This document shows, in pieces, positions 1 to 7,456 of a DNA stretch of 18,381 bases. Source of the stretch: CAILUG01 sp038125665 (GTDB lineage Bacteria; Pseudomonadota; Gammaproteobacteria; Pseudomonadales; Pseudohongiellaceae). The stretch is taken from assembly GCA_038125665.1 (NCBI GenBank), contig JAYPEI010000027.1, positions 1-18,381 of the forward strand. The letters run 5' to 3'. The notes under the pieces were generated by a model, which had not been told where the DNA came from, searched no databases, and worked only from the letters and a program-made list of their open reading frames with translations. How positions within the stretch are numbered: position 1 is the first letter of the stretch; every line of letters begins with the position of its first letter. Position numbers and translations under genes: made by a program.

Positions 1-83
1 CTTATGAATACCCTATCTATAGTTTTCTTGGAGCATTTCGACTTTTCTTTGAAAGTTTACTTGGGAAACATAAGCTTTTTTAA
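1..83 (+). CDS. Possible C-terminal end of a gene cut by the left window edge
   Basis: The third forward frame is open from the left edge to a TAA at 81-83 and reads YEYPIYSFLGAFRLFFESLLGK followed by a short basic tail. The regular spacing of aromatic and hydrophobic residues looks like a real amphipathic protein end, which is why I list it. Only 26 codons are visible, so no family can be assigned. The first forward frame is also open, from an ATG at 4 to about 111, but its composition is less protein-like. An untranslated region is equally possible. Confidence 0.3.
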   Translation, partial: YEYPIYSFLGAFRLFFESLLGKHKLF

Positions 84-135
84 TTTGATGATTAAGAAAA
101 AAATACTTTAGAATCAGAAAAAAATCATAAATATT

Positions 136-387
136 ATGTTCAATAAAGAATTATGGGAACCAAATACTATCCGTAAAAATCTGAGTATTTTAACTTTCTT
201 AATTTCGATAACAGCCTGCAGCTCATCAAATGAACTTGGTAAAAAAGATAATGATTCAACAACTACCAACATGATAAAACCAGCCAATCAAATTTTATGT
301 ACACCAGTACTTATCGATAACATTAACGTAAGAATATTTTATGGCCACTGCCCCCCTGGTTGGTACCCATATACCAACCCTCTATAG
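136..387 (+). CDS. Small putative lipoprotein, unknown function
   Basis: An 83-residue ORF of unrecognised family. Residues 14-28 form a short hydrophobic stretch ending ISITAC, a plausible lipobox with Cys28, followed by a serine/asparagine-rich linker of the kind that tethers outer-membrane lipoproteins. The C-terminus holds two cysteines and a GHCPPGWYP stretch that could form a small disulfide-bonded head. No convincing ribosome site precedes the ATG at 136, so the start is uncertain. The last codons lie on a perfect 8-bp hairpin (358-379). It is convergent with arsC, with 36 bp between the stop codons. Export is inferred from the lipobox alone. Confidence 0.45.
   Translation: MFNKELWEPNTIRKNLSILTFLISITACSSSNELGKKDNDSTTTNMIKPANQILCTPVLIDNINVRIFYGHCPPGWYPYTNPL
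358..379 (+). repeat. Perfect 8-bp hairpin at the 3' end of the small lipoprotein ORF
   Basis: GGTTGGTA (358-365) and TACCAACC (372-379) are exact reverse complements around a CCCATA loop. No T-run follows on either strand, so it is not a canonical intrinsic terminator. It sits between two convergent genes and might act as an mRNA 3' stabiliser or a factor-dependent stop. Confidence 0.5.
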
Positions 388-423
388 CCACAATCTGGCG
401 ACTAGATAGTCTTCTTTAAACCA

Positions 424-783
424 TCATAAAAGTTCTAATACTTCATCTGCTGGACGACAAAGCTTTACCCCTTTAGAGGTAGATACAATTGGACGATTAA
501 CCAATATTGGGTTAGCTATCATTGCATCTATAAGAATTTCATCTGTCAAATCAGAATTTGTTAGACCCAATTCTTCGGCATTAGTCCCACGTACACGCAA
601 AATTGACTGTGCCGATACATTCATACTAACCAACAAATTTTCTAATAATTCTTTTGTCCACCCTGTTTGTAAATACTCAACCACTTCAACGTCAAGCCCG
701 TTCTCAAGAAGAAGCGCCAGCGTGTTTCGCGATGTCCCACACTTTGGATTATGGTATATTGTTGCCCTCTTTATGTTTCCCAC
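424..783 (-). CDS. arsC: Arsenate reductase, glutaredoxin-linked ArsC family
   Basis: The product is 119 residues, close to the usual length of glutaredoxin-coupled arsenate reductases (about 115-140), which reduce As(V) to As(III) in the cytoplasm using glutathione. It opens IYHNPKCGTSRNTL, the family signature, with catalytic Cys15 followed by TSR. Arginines in RVRGT (about residue 63), NRPIV and CRP near the end match the known anion-binding arginines. The start is GTG, supported by an AAGGAG site six bases upstream on the minus strand. No arsR, acr3/arsB or second ars gene is adjacent, so it is an isolated reductase. Some chromosomal members (YffB/YfgD-like) have unproven arsenate activity, so the family call is firm but the substrate is inferred. 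It is divergent from the oxygenase gene at 882. Confidence 0.92.
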   Translation of the reverse strand: MGNIKRATIYHNPKCGTSRNTLALLLENGLDVEVVEYLQTGWTKELLENLLVSMNVSAQSILRVRGTNAEELGLTNSDLTDEILIDAMIANPILVNRPIVSTSKGVKLCRPADEVLELL

Positions 784-881
784 AAATTACTCCTTCTTAA
801 ACTTTTAATCTAAGATAATATAGTATAGAACTTGAGATAAAGAGCAATGATACCCCTCTTTGAAACAGTAAGGAGATCGTA

Positions 882-1838
882 TTGGACCAGCACTCAAAAC
901 TTCAAGCTTGGAAAAATTCCGATCTGAGCCTGAATAAAGAATGGATTCTCTCACTCTCAAAAATTGAACAAAAAGACCTACTAAATGAGTTTTTCTTTCA
1001 AGAGAAATCTCAAATGACGGTCGATTCTCCTTTCTGTAACTATCTCTGTAAAAAAATTATTGCTGATCTCTCTCAAGGCTTTGGAGTAAGCCTAGTCCGT
1101 GCACTTCCTACTACTAGTCTTACGCTAGAGGAAAACAAAAGATTTCTTCTATGGTTTGGAAGCAAAATCGGTCTTGTAAATTCTCAAATAGGTACAACAC
1201 CAGAAATTAGTGAAGTCAAAGATGAGGGAAACAGCGAGTCACCTTTTTATTATAACAGAGCAGGAGCCTTACCTATGCACATGGATCCTGTTGACGTTGT
1301 TGGATTACTATGTCTTCAGCCTGCAAAATCTGGTGGTTTATCAGGTATGACGTCTTCGTTGGCCGTGTATGACGCATTCAAAGAAAACAGCCCTGCACTC
1401 TTATCAATTCTTATGGAAGGGTTTGCACATTTAAAAAAACATAAACTAGCTGATCGAGAATCCAAACAACTAACAGAGCCAGTCCCTATCTTTTACCAAC
1501 TAAACGAACAAATTATCTGCACCATGGTGCCACACGTTATAGAATCAGCAGTTGCCTCAGGCTTACTGAACTTAACTAAAAAACAGCAAAATGCTTTGAG
1601 CGAATTTCAAAGGATCGCATTAGATCCAGAGCTTCATTATTCAATCCTCTTACAAAAAGGAGACCTACAACTCTTAAATAATCGTGTGGTGTTACATAAT
1701 CGAACAACCTTCAGAAATCATTCAGACCCCACATTAGCAAGATTACTACTGAGACTTTGGGTAACCATGCCAGACTGGGCAAAATTACCGAAAAATATTC
1801 CTCACAAAGATGCTCAATTATTAACTGACCCTGCGTGA
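882..1838 (+). CDS. TauD/TfdA-family Fe(II)/2-oxoglutarate dioxygenase
   Basis: A 318-residue protein of the TauD/TfdA/gamma-butyrobetaine hydroxylase fold. These enzymes hydroxylate small molecules with O2 and 2-oxoglutarate. His133-x-Asp135 (in PMHMDPVDVVG) and His272 (NNRVVLHNR) form the iron-binding facial triad, and Arg287 or Arg291 in ARLLLRLWV is the expected 2-oxoglutarate arginine. The GGLSGMTSS stretch after the HxD is also typical of the family. There is no signal peptide, so it is cytoplasmic. The start is TTG at 882, chosen because AGGAG (871-875) lies six bases upstream. The substrate cannot be read from sequence. A SnoaL-like gene and a DUF6152-like gene follow on the same strand, possibly co-transcribed. 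Confidence 0.85.
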   Translation: MDQHSKLQAWKNSDLSLNKEWILSLSKIEQKDLLNEFFFQEKSQMTVDSPFCNYLCKKIIADLSQGFGVSLVRALPTTSLTLEENKRFLLWFGSKIGLVNSQIGTTPEISEVKDEGNSESPFYYNRAGALPMHMDPVDVVGLLCLQPAKSGGLSGMTSSLAVYDAFKENSPALLSILMEGFAHLKKHKLADRESKQLTEPVPIFYQLNEQIICTMVPHVIESAVASGLLNLTKKQQNALSEFQRIALDPELHYSILLQKGDLQLLNNRVVLHNRTTFRNHSDPTLARLLLRLWVTMPDWAKLPKNIPHKDAQLLTDPA

Positions 1839-1932
1839 AAGTTTATAAGCAGTAAAAACTATGATAAGAAGAGAAACCATGTTAAGAAGTCAAAAAGATA
1901 ATTTAACTAAAGAAATCGGAAGGAAATACAAA

Positions 1933-2460
1933 GTGATTGAATTAAAGAAAATCGCCATCACTATAGCCATACTTTCAAGCTCTCAAGTGATTGCTGGTTA
2001 TGCTGATGACCGAGCTGAAATTGAAGATTTAATGTCTCGTTATATTTTTGCGCTTGATCTTAAGGATGTAGAGAGCTATACCATGACTTTTACTCAAGAT
2101 GGAATCATTGACCATGCTGAAGGTGTAGAAAGAGGTAGAGAGGAAATAAGGGATTTCATTCAAGGTTCTGCTGATTCAGCTGCCGCTACCTATCAAACCC
2201 TACTTAACCAAGGCAAGTCAGTGACCACTGCCCGTCATAATATTAATAACCTGGAGCTAAAAATCGATGGAGATACAGGATCTGGACGTGCTTACTGGAC
2301 CTCAGTACGAGTCAATGAAGATGGTTTAGCTTTGGTAAGCGAATATGGATTCTATGAGGATGAATATTTAAAAGTTGATGGCCAGTGGTTTTTTTCAAAA
2401 AGAACTATCATCAATGAATTTAGACCTGGCCGTACACAAAAGGATATTGGTAGCAATTAA
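1933..2460 (+). CDS. Exported SnoaL-like (NTF2-fold) protein
   Basis: The body (ADDRAEIEDLMSRYIFALD..., then GRAYWTSVRV and DGQWFFSKRTI) is a SnoaL-like/NTF2-fold domain. This cone-shaped fold is found in polyketide cyclases, steroid isomerases and many uncharacterised proteins of marine Proteobacteria. I choose the GTG at 1933 because a GGAAGGAAA site lies just upstream and the product then starts with a clean signal peptide (basic VIELKK, hydrophobic core, cleavage near QVIAGYA). This gives 175 residues. The frame is open back to an ATG at 1861, but that would bury the signal. Its stop is one base before the next start, so translational coupling with the DUF6152-like gene is likely. Substrate unknown. 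Confidence 0.8.
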   Translation: MIELKKIAITIAILSSSQVIAGYADDRAEIEDLMSRYIFALDLKDVESYTMTFTQDGIIDHAEGVERGREEIRDFIQGSADSAAATYQTLLNQGKSVTTARHNINNLELKIDGDTGSGRAYWTSVRVNEDGLALVSEYGFYEDEYLKVDGQWFFSKRTIINEFRPGRTQKDIGSN

Positions 2461-2461
2461 A

Positions 2462-3514
2462 ATGAGAGCTTTCATTTGTATTTTTTTATTATTCATCACT
2501 CTCACCAGCTCCGCTCACCACAGCTCCTCTATATATGACAAAAATCAGTCTTTAAATTTTACCGGTGAGGTTGTGAAGTTTGAATGGTCTAACCCTCATA
2601 TTTTCATTCACGTCCGGGATACTGAGGAAGTCAGCAAAAAAAATGGGAACCCTAGAATTTGGCAATTTGAAACCTCCAATCCATCAATGATGCGATCTCG
2701 TGGTTGGCATCAAAATATGTTAACAGGAGGTGAAAAAGTGACAATAGCAGGCTATCCTGGCCGTGATGAAGATAGAGGCATTGCCCTACTCACTTACCTT
2801 GCTACTGAAAAAAAAATCTGGCTCGAGGATAAAGGATACTTTGGGCAACGACTAGTTTCTAAAGCCGACAAACTAGAAAAAACGACAAGCATAGAAGGTC
2901 AATGGGTCATGATTCCAGATAGGGAATTACTTGAAATTTTACGTCCTTGGAATTTACATTTAACTGCTAAAGGGCAAGAGGCTGTCGATACCTTTGATGA
3001 TCAAACTATGCTTCCTCAGTTAAGATGTACCCCAAATGTTGCCCCTAGCTACATGTTCATTCCTGACATGAAGATAATTACCATCCAAGAAGATAGAGTT
3101 TTGTTCAAGAGCGAATATCAAGGCGTGGAACGGACCTTCTGGCTTGTAGAGGACTTAGATGCCGTGCCTATATCCATAGAAGGAATAGAATCATTAAATG
3201 AGCCCGCCAACCTCCACGGCTTCGCTGTTGCCACATGGCAAGGAAAATCCCTCAAGGTTGTCACATCAAATTTTGCAGCCAATAGAAATGGACATCAGAA
3301 TGGCTTAACTTCTGGCAAACAAAAAAAACTAGTGGAGTCATTCGAGTTGATGGACCCACAAACGCTAGCTTATCATTTTGAATTAGAAGACCCTGAATTT
3401 TTTATCGGGACAGTTAAAGGTGATGCTTTGTTTGCCTATGCACCAACAAGAACCTATAACACCGACCCTTGCGAAATAGGTAATGCCCAAAGACTTTTGA
3501 AAAGTCCCTTATAG
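2462..3514 (+). CDS. Exported DUF6152-like protein with an extra C-terminal domain
   Basis: A 350-residue protein starting with a signal peptide (MRAFICIFLLFITLTSSA) and then HHSSSIYD, a FTGEV strand and FEWSNPHIFI. This is the AHHS...G-V--F-W-NPH pattern I associate with DUF6152, a small periplasmic beta-barrel-like family of unknown role, covering about residues 18-115. The remaining 230 residues are not recognised. They include QLRCTPNVAPSYMFIPD and YNTDPCE, whose two cysteines might form a disulfide. The ATG at 2462 is chosen because it follows the SnoaL stop by one base and begins the signal peptide. No strong separate ribosome site is seen, which suggests coupling. Two histidines directly after the cleavage point could bind metal, but this is speculation. 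Confidence 0.75.
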   Translation: MRAFICIFLLFITLTSSAHHSSSIYDKNQSLNFTGEVVKFEWSNPHIFIHVRDTEEVSKKNGNPRIWQFETSNPSMMRSRGWHQNMLTGGEKVTIAGYPGRDEDRGIALLTYLATEKKIWLEDKGYFGQRLVSKADKLEKTTSIEGQWVMIPDRELLEILRPWNLHLTAKGQEAVDTFDDQTMLPQLRCTPNVAPSYMFIPDMKIITIQEDRVLFKSEYQGVERTFWLVEDLDAVPISIEGIESLNEPANLHGFAVATWQGKSLKVVTSNFAANRNGHQNGLTSGKQKKLVESFELMDPQTLAYHFELEDPEFFIGTVKGDALFAYAPTRTYNTDPCEIGNAQRLLKSPL

Positions 3515-3939
3515 AGATTGACAAGGGCTTAGCTATTCACTGTGAATTAATTACAATGGTATATATGACTTTTTTCCTCATATCAGCCTATTCGAAGTCA
3601 CGTTGTGCGCCCTCTCTGTGCGATGTAAAAGCAAGCACTTATACTCTCTAGAATTTAATTTCTTCCAACATCATAAGCTCATAGAGCACTTCTTTCGTTT
3701 TAATGTCTTTTTATTTATTAGATGTCACAAAACTAATTTTATAGAGAAATAATCTTGACTGCTTGATATTACACTAAGGATTTTGGTCAATATTTTTTAC
3801 TTAAATGCTTCTAAATTACTATCATTCAATAATTTTTTTTAAGGATGATTAAGTTTAAAAAAAATATAGACAATATTTATTTTTTGGAGCAGCTTTATAG
3901 ATGCATCAATATAAAAAATAAATACTAGAGGGGAAATAA
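3515..3939. other. AT-rich intergenic region between two exported-protein operons
   Basis: No protein-like reading frame is visible in these 425 bases. They hold a 13-bp palindrome, ATTCACTGTGAAT (3535-3547), just after the previous stop. A 15-bp palindrome, GACTTTTGAAAAGTC (3492-3506), overlaps the end of the previous gene. A TTGACT box (3755-3760) has no good -10 partner, and TTGGAG (3884-3889) pairs with TATAAA (3910-3915) only at a 20-bp spacing. The promoter of the seven-gene operon probably lies here, but I cannot place it firmly. No T-tailed terminator is seen. Confidence 0.5.
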
Positions 3940-4664
3940 ATGAAAAAGATCGTTAAAATTCTCATTACATTTTTTTTAGTTTTACGGCTATTAACTCCTT
4001 TGCACAACACAGTCTCTGGGTGGAACTAACTCCATCTAATATGGGCAGTAGCCAAGAAATCTATCAATGGCTTCAACAGCTTAAAAAGGAGCACATTGAT
4101 TCAAATTCGACCTGTTACTATGCAGTCGCAACTGCCATGAGTGGTGAGCCAAGGGTAGCCATTAATTGGTATTCATCTACTTTTGAAAATCCCAACTGTA
4201 TTACCGCTTCAAAAAAATTAACTAGCGGAGCAGATCGCCTCATAAAGTCAGTAAATAGAGCACGTTGGGGTTATAACCAAGCCTTGAGCAATCCAAGACA
4301 GGATGATGGTACATGGCCTGAAGCAGTAAAAACTCTTCATTACAAAACAAATAATATGGGAATTTTTACCGAGACAATGACACAAATCGTCGAAGCCATG
4401 AAGGCCACAAATCCAGATATGAATTGGACAACACTTAACTCGCTCAGTGGCCAACCTTTAACAGATGTTTTTTGGTACCAAGTTGTTGAAAAACTGTCCG
4501 ACCTGGACGCAATGCCACAGGTTAACGTACCCGGAATGCTGGCCGAACATTTTGGTCAAGAAATGGCCACAGAAATCTGGAACCGTCATTTTAGTACAAT
4601 CGATGAAATTACATTCCACCATTGGAGAACTATGCCAGAAGTTTCATACATTCCAGAACAATAA
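3940..4664 (+). pseudogene. Exported two-repeat alpha/beta protein, frameshifted in the signal peptide
   Basis: ATG at 3940 follows a good GAGGGG site (3928-3933) and begins a signal peptide, MKKIVKILITFF, but this frame hits a stop at about 4027. One extra T in the T8 run (3970-3977) restores the continuous reading ...TFFFSFTAINSFAQHSLWVELTPSNMGSS, a normal signal peptide joined to the long downstream frame. The gene is therefore intact except for one missing base. The mature protein is about 217 residues. Strand-like LWVELTP, CYYAVATAMSG and RVAINWYS, with a helix between, recur as VKTLHYKTN, TTLNSLSG and VFWYQVVE, suggesting two ferredoxin-like repeats. I do not recognise a named family. 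It heads the 3940-8272 operon, with 15 bp to the next gene. The shift may be a sequencing error, a real mutation or a slippage switch. Confidence 0.7.
3970..3977 (+). repeat. T8 homopolymer at the frameshift point
   Basis: Eight thymines lie within codons 11-13 of the signal peptide. Adding one T puts the start codon and the 215-codon body in a single frame. Such tracts are prone to slippage in replication and in sequencing. Confidence 0.8.
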
Positions 4665-4679
4665 CATCCAGAGGTAATC

Positions 4680-5426
4680 ATGAAAAATTGTCTTATTTCT
4701 AACTTGATCAAATTTTTATGTATCTTTTCTCTAATTTCTTGTGGTGAGGGTATTGTAATTACCGAGACTACAAAGATTTCAAAAAATTCAGAAACTGCAA
4801 AAGCTATGGTTGAAGCAACTCTTAAAAAAGAGACCATGTTAGAAGCCATTGAGAAATATATGGCTGATGATGGTGTAGCTCAGAACTCCAGATATATTGG
4901 TTTTGGATTTAACAATGACATCGATCCGGAAGATGGAAAATTAACAGTACTTTGGGTTACACCAAATAGTCCCGCAGATGGAGTATTAGAACCTGGAGAC
5001 AAATTTGTATCGGTTAATGGAGTATTGGCAACTGAAAATAATAGAGAAAGTCTTTCCTTCCGTGGGCAGCCGGGGGTACCAATCAAAGCAGTAATAAGCA
5101 GGAATGGAGAAGAATTAGATATTGAAGTAACAAGGGGGATCATAGATAGCGTAACTGAAAAATCTAAAATTCTTGAGAACATGTCCTCAGCTAATGAAAG
5201 GTATTGGACAGATACATCAATTGAAATTCAGGAAGTTATAGAAAGTGGGAATATTGTATATGTTCTTGCGCATACAATTGGAAAAGATATGGATAACCAA
5301 CTTCCTTATGATAGTTACACAGTAACTCGAATGGAATTCAATGAATCGGGGCAAATAATTTGGACAGGATCTCTCAGTGAAGAAAGATTAGTTCTTGAAC
5401 AAACTGGATACTCGATTACACGTTGA
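4680..5426 (+). CDS. PDZ-domain lipoprotein
   Basis: A 248-residue lipoprotein with lipobox LISC (Cys21). Residues about 70-152 form a PDZ domain: RYIGFGFN, a strand ending in VTPNSPADGVLEPGDKFVSVNG, then GQPGVPIKAVISRNGEELDIEV, the usual carboxylate-binding loop and signature. Unlike DegP or RseP there is no protease or membrane-embedded catalytic domain. The flanks are a helical N-terminal part (about 30-65, KAMVEATLKKETMLEAIEKYM) and a C-terminal beta-rich part (about 165-248). The latter resembles half of an NTF2/SnoaL-like fold and is otherwise unassigned. It may act as a periplasmic adaptor that recognises the C-termini of partners, perhaps its exported operon neighbours. AGAGGTAATCATG at the start is identical to the start region of the next gene. 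Confidence 0.8.
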   Translation: MKNCLISNLIKFLCIFSLISCGEGIVITETTKISKNSETAKAMVEATLKKETMLEAIEKYMADDGVAQNSRYIGFGFNNDIDPEDGKLTVLWVTPNSPADGVLEPGDKFVSVNGVLATENNRESLSFRGQPGVPIKAVISRNGEELDIEVTRGIIDSVTEKSKILENMSSANERYWTDTSIEIQEVIESGNIVYVLAHTIGKDMDNQLPYDSYTVTRMEFNESGQIIWTGSLSEERLVLEQTGYSITR

Positions 5427-5453
5427 AATTATTTAAATCTGGTAGAGGTAATC

Positions 5454-6176
5454 ATGCTAAGAATTTTTTTTCTAGTTCTAATAATGACTGGAGTTAATCT
5501 CAACTCCTTTGGTCAAGTAGGCAGCTATGCAGTAATCACTGCTCATGCTAAAAATCAAGACGCCTATATTCAATATCTCAAAGATGATATTGCAGGTTAC
5601 TCCGAATCTGGAACTAATCCTGTAGCCACCCTGGGAGGACAAGGTGTTTTTATATGTAAAATCATCACAGGCAATGTTAACGAAAAAAACATGCACGTAG
5701 CTTTTTCCTTTCCAGAAGTTTCTAGTTCAATGGAGATGCTAGAAGGAATCGCTAGTACCCCAGATGAATACAATCAAGATAGCTACAATCAATTAAGGAC
5801 AATACAGAAGCTAGAGGTCGGTGTCTCTTATAAGGAACCAGCCCTTGAGAGTTATCCATCTAACATGGCCATGAGAATGGTATCTGTTCAACCAACCAAT
5901 CTAGATGAATACATAGATGCGATAACTAATTTAGAGACACAGCTTCGAAAGGATAGTCCAGAAATTGGAATTGGAGTGGGTAGCATAGCCTATTCTGGGC
6001 AAGAAAACTTTGTACGTGTCTGGACATTAACTCCTACACTTTCTGACTTTTGGGAACTCCAAAAAGATTTAGCTACCAAAGATGAGCTTATCAAAGTTTA
6101 CGATGCTGTCAAAAAATTAAGGCCATCCATTATCGAAGATTTACTATACTCCTGTGAAGTTGTTCCAATTCAATGA
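5454..6176 (+). CDS. Exported tandem dimeric alpha/beta-barrel-like protein
   Basis: A 240-residue protein with a signal peptide cut near NSFGQ. The mature part looks like two ferredoxin-like units of the dimeric alpha/beta-barrel (ABM/NIPSNAP-like) superfamily. Unit one starts SYAVITAHAKNQDAYIQYL and continues with GQGVFICKII and MHVAFSFPEVSSSMEML. Unit two starts AMRMVSVQPTNLDEYIDAI and continues with GIGVGSIAYSG and FVRVWTLTPTLSDFWEL. Each has a strand, a helix, and a strand pair ending in an F/W-x-x-P-x-x-S-x motif. This fold call is by eye, not by search. Members bind or act on small ligands such as haem, polyketides or quinones, but none is known here. AGAGGT precedes the ATG at good spacing. 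Third gene of the operon. Confidence 0.75.
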   Translation: MLRIFFLVLIMTGVNLNSFGQVGSYAVITAHAKNQDAYIQYLKDDIAGYSESGTNPVATLGGQGVFICKIITGNVNEKNMHVAFSFPEVSSSMEMLEGIASTPDEYNQDSYNQLRTIQKLEVGVSYKEPALESYPSNMAMRMVSVQPTNLDEYIDAITNLETQLRKDSPEIGIGVGSIAYSGQENFVRVWTLTPTLSDFWELQKDLATKDELIKVYDAVKKLRPSIIEDLLYSCEVVPIQ

Positions 6177-6224
6177 TGGAGAATTACATAAATTATTCAA
6201 TCAAACAAGAAAGAGGTCACAACT

Positions 6225-6653
6225 ATGAAAGCATTGAAGATATTTTTATCAGTAGTGTTGTTTTTTTCAGTTCATGTAAATGCACAAGAATATGAACTTT
6301 CTAACCCACAGTCTGCTAGCTTTGAAGTTACTAGCTTTAAAACGACGAGTGTCAATTCATGGGAAATGACAGCAGCAGGTGAAGCTGGAAGATATGGGCG
6401 CGTCTACTTAAATTTCAACTTTACTAATAAACTCAATCAAACTGATCAAGGAGAATATACAGGATATGGATGGGCTCAAAATGGAGAGAGTTTTGATGCA
6501 GCCACTTTACAAGGCTCTTGGAGACGACAAGGAGACAAATTTAAGCTATTTGGTATGGACGCAGTATTAGCAAGCGGAGCAATTAACTTTGTGACATGTT
6601 TAATAGACATGGTAGCTGGTAATGTAAATTGTAATTTTTCTGAAATCGAATGA
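6225..6653 (+). CDS. Exported beta-rich protein, paralogue of the product at 7075-7452
   Basis: A 142-residue protein with a clear signal peptide, MKALKIFLSVVLFFSVHVNA, cut before QEYEL. The mature part is strand-rich. It shares an ordered pattern with the product at 7075-7452: GEAGRYGRVYLNFNFT, then DQGEYTGYG, LQGSWRRQGDKFK, AINF and a terminal NFSEIE. I know no named family for this pattern. It may be a small beta-barrel or sandwich that works in the periplasm or outside the cell. An AAGAGGT site precedes the ATG. Duplication of this gene within one operon suggests two related roles or targets. Confidence 0.75.
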   Translation: MKALKIFLSVVLFFSVHVNAQEYELSNPQSASFEVTSFKTTSVNSWEMTAAGEAGRYGRVYLNFNFTNKLNQTDQGEYTGYGWAQNGESFDAATLQGSWRRQGDKFKLFGMDAVLASGAINFVTCLIDMVAGNVNCNFSEIE

Positions 6654-6694
6654 TGTCACCGAATTCACTAAATATTTATTTTTTTGAGGCAAAT

Positions 6695-7036
6695 ATGAAG
6701 AAATCAATAAAAATCTTATCTCTTCTTTTTACTATGTTTATTCAATTCCCTCAGGTGCAAGCAGCCACTTATTTAGTCAAGTACACATGCGATTTTGAAG
6801 CTAGCAAAGTCTTTGCTCAAATGACTGATGAGCAAATCGCATCTGAATTCCCCGATGGCCTTACTAAACTTGCAAGATATCATGATCTGGCCAATCAAAC
6901 AGGGATTGCCCTATTGGAAACTGATGATGTAGAACTCTTGGAAAAACATTTATTCTCTTGGGCTCAAATATGTGACAGTGATGTCTCTCCAGTGTTGAAT
7001 GATGTTGAAACAAGGAAGATCATCAATAGTCTTTAG
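6695..7036 (+). CDS. Exported DUF3303-like protein
   Basis: The ATG at 6695 is chosen over an upstream in-frame ATG at 6650 because GAGG (6685-6688) lies six bases before it and it opens a clean signal peptide, MKKSIKILSLLFTMFIQFPQVQA. The product is 113 residues. The mature stretch KLARYHDLANQTGIALLETDDVELLEKHLFSW...DVSPVLND fits the DUF3303 pattern (YHD-L, G-ALLETDD, W, V-PVL). DUF3303 is a ferredoxin-like family of unknown function. Most members I know of are cytoplasmic, so an exported one is notable. Two cysteines in the mature part (in YTCDF and AQICDS) could form a disulfide. It lies between the two beta-rich paralogues. Confidence 0.75.
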   Translation: MKKSIKILSLLFTMFIQFPQVQAATYLVKYTCDFEASKVFAQMTDEQIASEFPDGLTKLARYHDLANQTGIALLETDDVELLEKHLFSWAQICDSDVSPVLNDVETRKIINSL

Positions 7037-7074
7037 TACTATTCACTTTGTTATTCATACAATGAGAAATTAAG

Positions 7075-7452
7075 ATGAAAGCTTTAATAAAACTTAAAGA
7101 TGAACTCCTCCAATTCGAAGGCTCCGTGACCTCGGTGCTGCTATCTTCTGATGGCGGCACTATCACTGGAAAAGGAGATGCGAGCCTATATGGTGTCGTT
7201 TATCTAACTTACAATTTTACTCCAAACCCAACAGTACCTGACCAAGGCGTAATGAATGGTATCGGCACTGGTATTGATGGGAATGGGAACATGAATACTG
7301 GAAATTTAAATGGTGTATACCGAAGAAAAGGTAACATTATTAAAATTTATTGTGTTGATGATATTACAGATGGAAACGTAAACATTGCTGTTGTCGATAT
7401 AGACCTTAAGTCAGGAAAGATTGTTGTTAAATGGTCACAAATAGATGAGTAG
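7075..7452 (+). CDS. Beta-rich paralogue of the product at 6225-6653, without a signal peptide
   Basis: A 125-residue product whose ordered pattern GDASLYGVVYLTYNFT, DQGVMNGIGTG, LNGVYRRKGNIIK, VNIAVVDID and final KWSQIDE matches the exported paralogue block by block. The N-terminus MKALIKLKDELLQFEG keeps the first residues MKAL of its sister but has no hydrophobic core, so it appears cytoplasmic as read. I see no nearby alternative start that would supply a signal peptide. Either it truly acts inside the cell or its export signal was lost. The ribosome site is weak (GAGAAATTAAG). Its stop is four bases before the start chosen for the next gene, supporting co-expression. Confidence 0.7.
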   Translation: MKALIKLKDELLQFEGSVTSVLLSSDGGTITGKGDASLYGVVYLTYNFTPNPTVPDQGVMNGIGTGIDGNGNMNTGNLNGVYRRKGNIIKIYCVDDITDGNVNIAVVDIDLKSGKIVVKWSQIDE

Positions 7453-7456
7453 AAAT

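Noticed and set aside
400..411. GACTAGATAGTC as terminator for the small lipoprotein gene
   Set aside because: Five-base-pair stem with a two-base loop is not a stable hairpin.
1861..1932. Longer start for the SnoaL-like protein
   Set aside because: It would place a charged 24-residue extension before the signal peptide; GTG at 1933 has the better ribosome site.
4465..5182. Several ORFs of 70-100 codons on either strand around 4248-5182
   Set aside because: They are shadows of the frameshifted gene and the PDZ gene, with no signal, ribosome site or recognisable domain.
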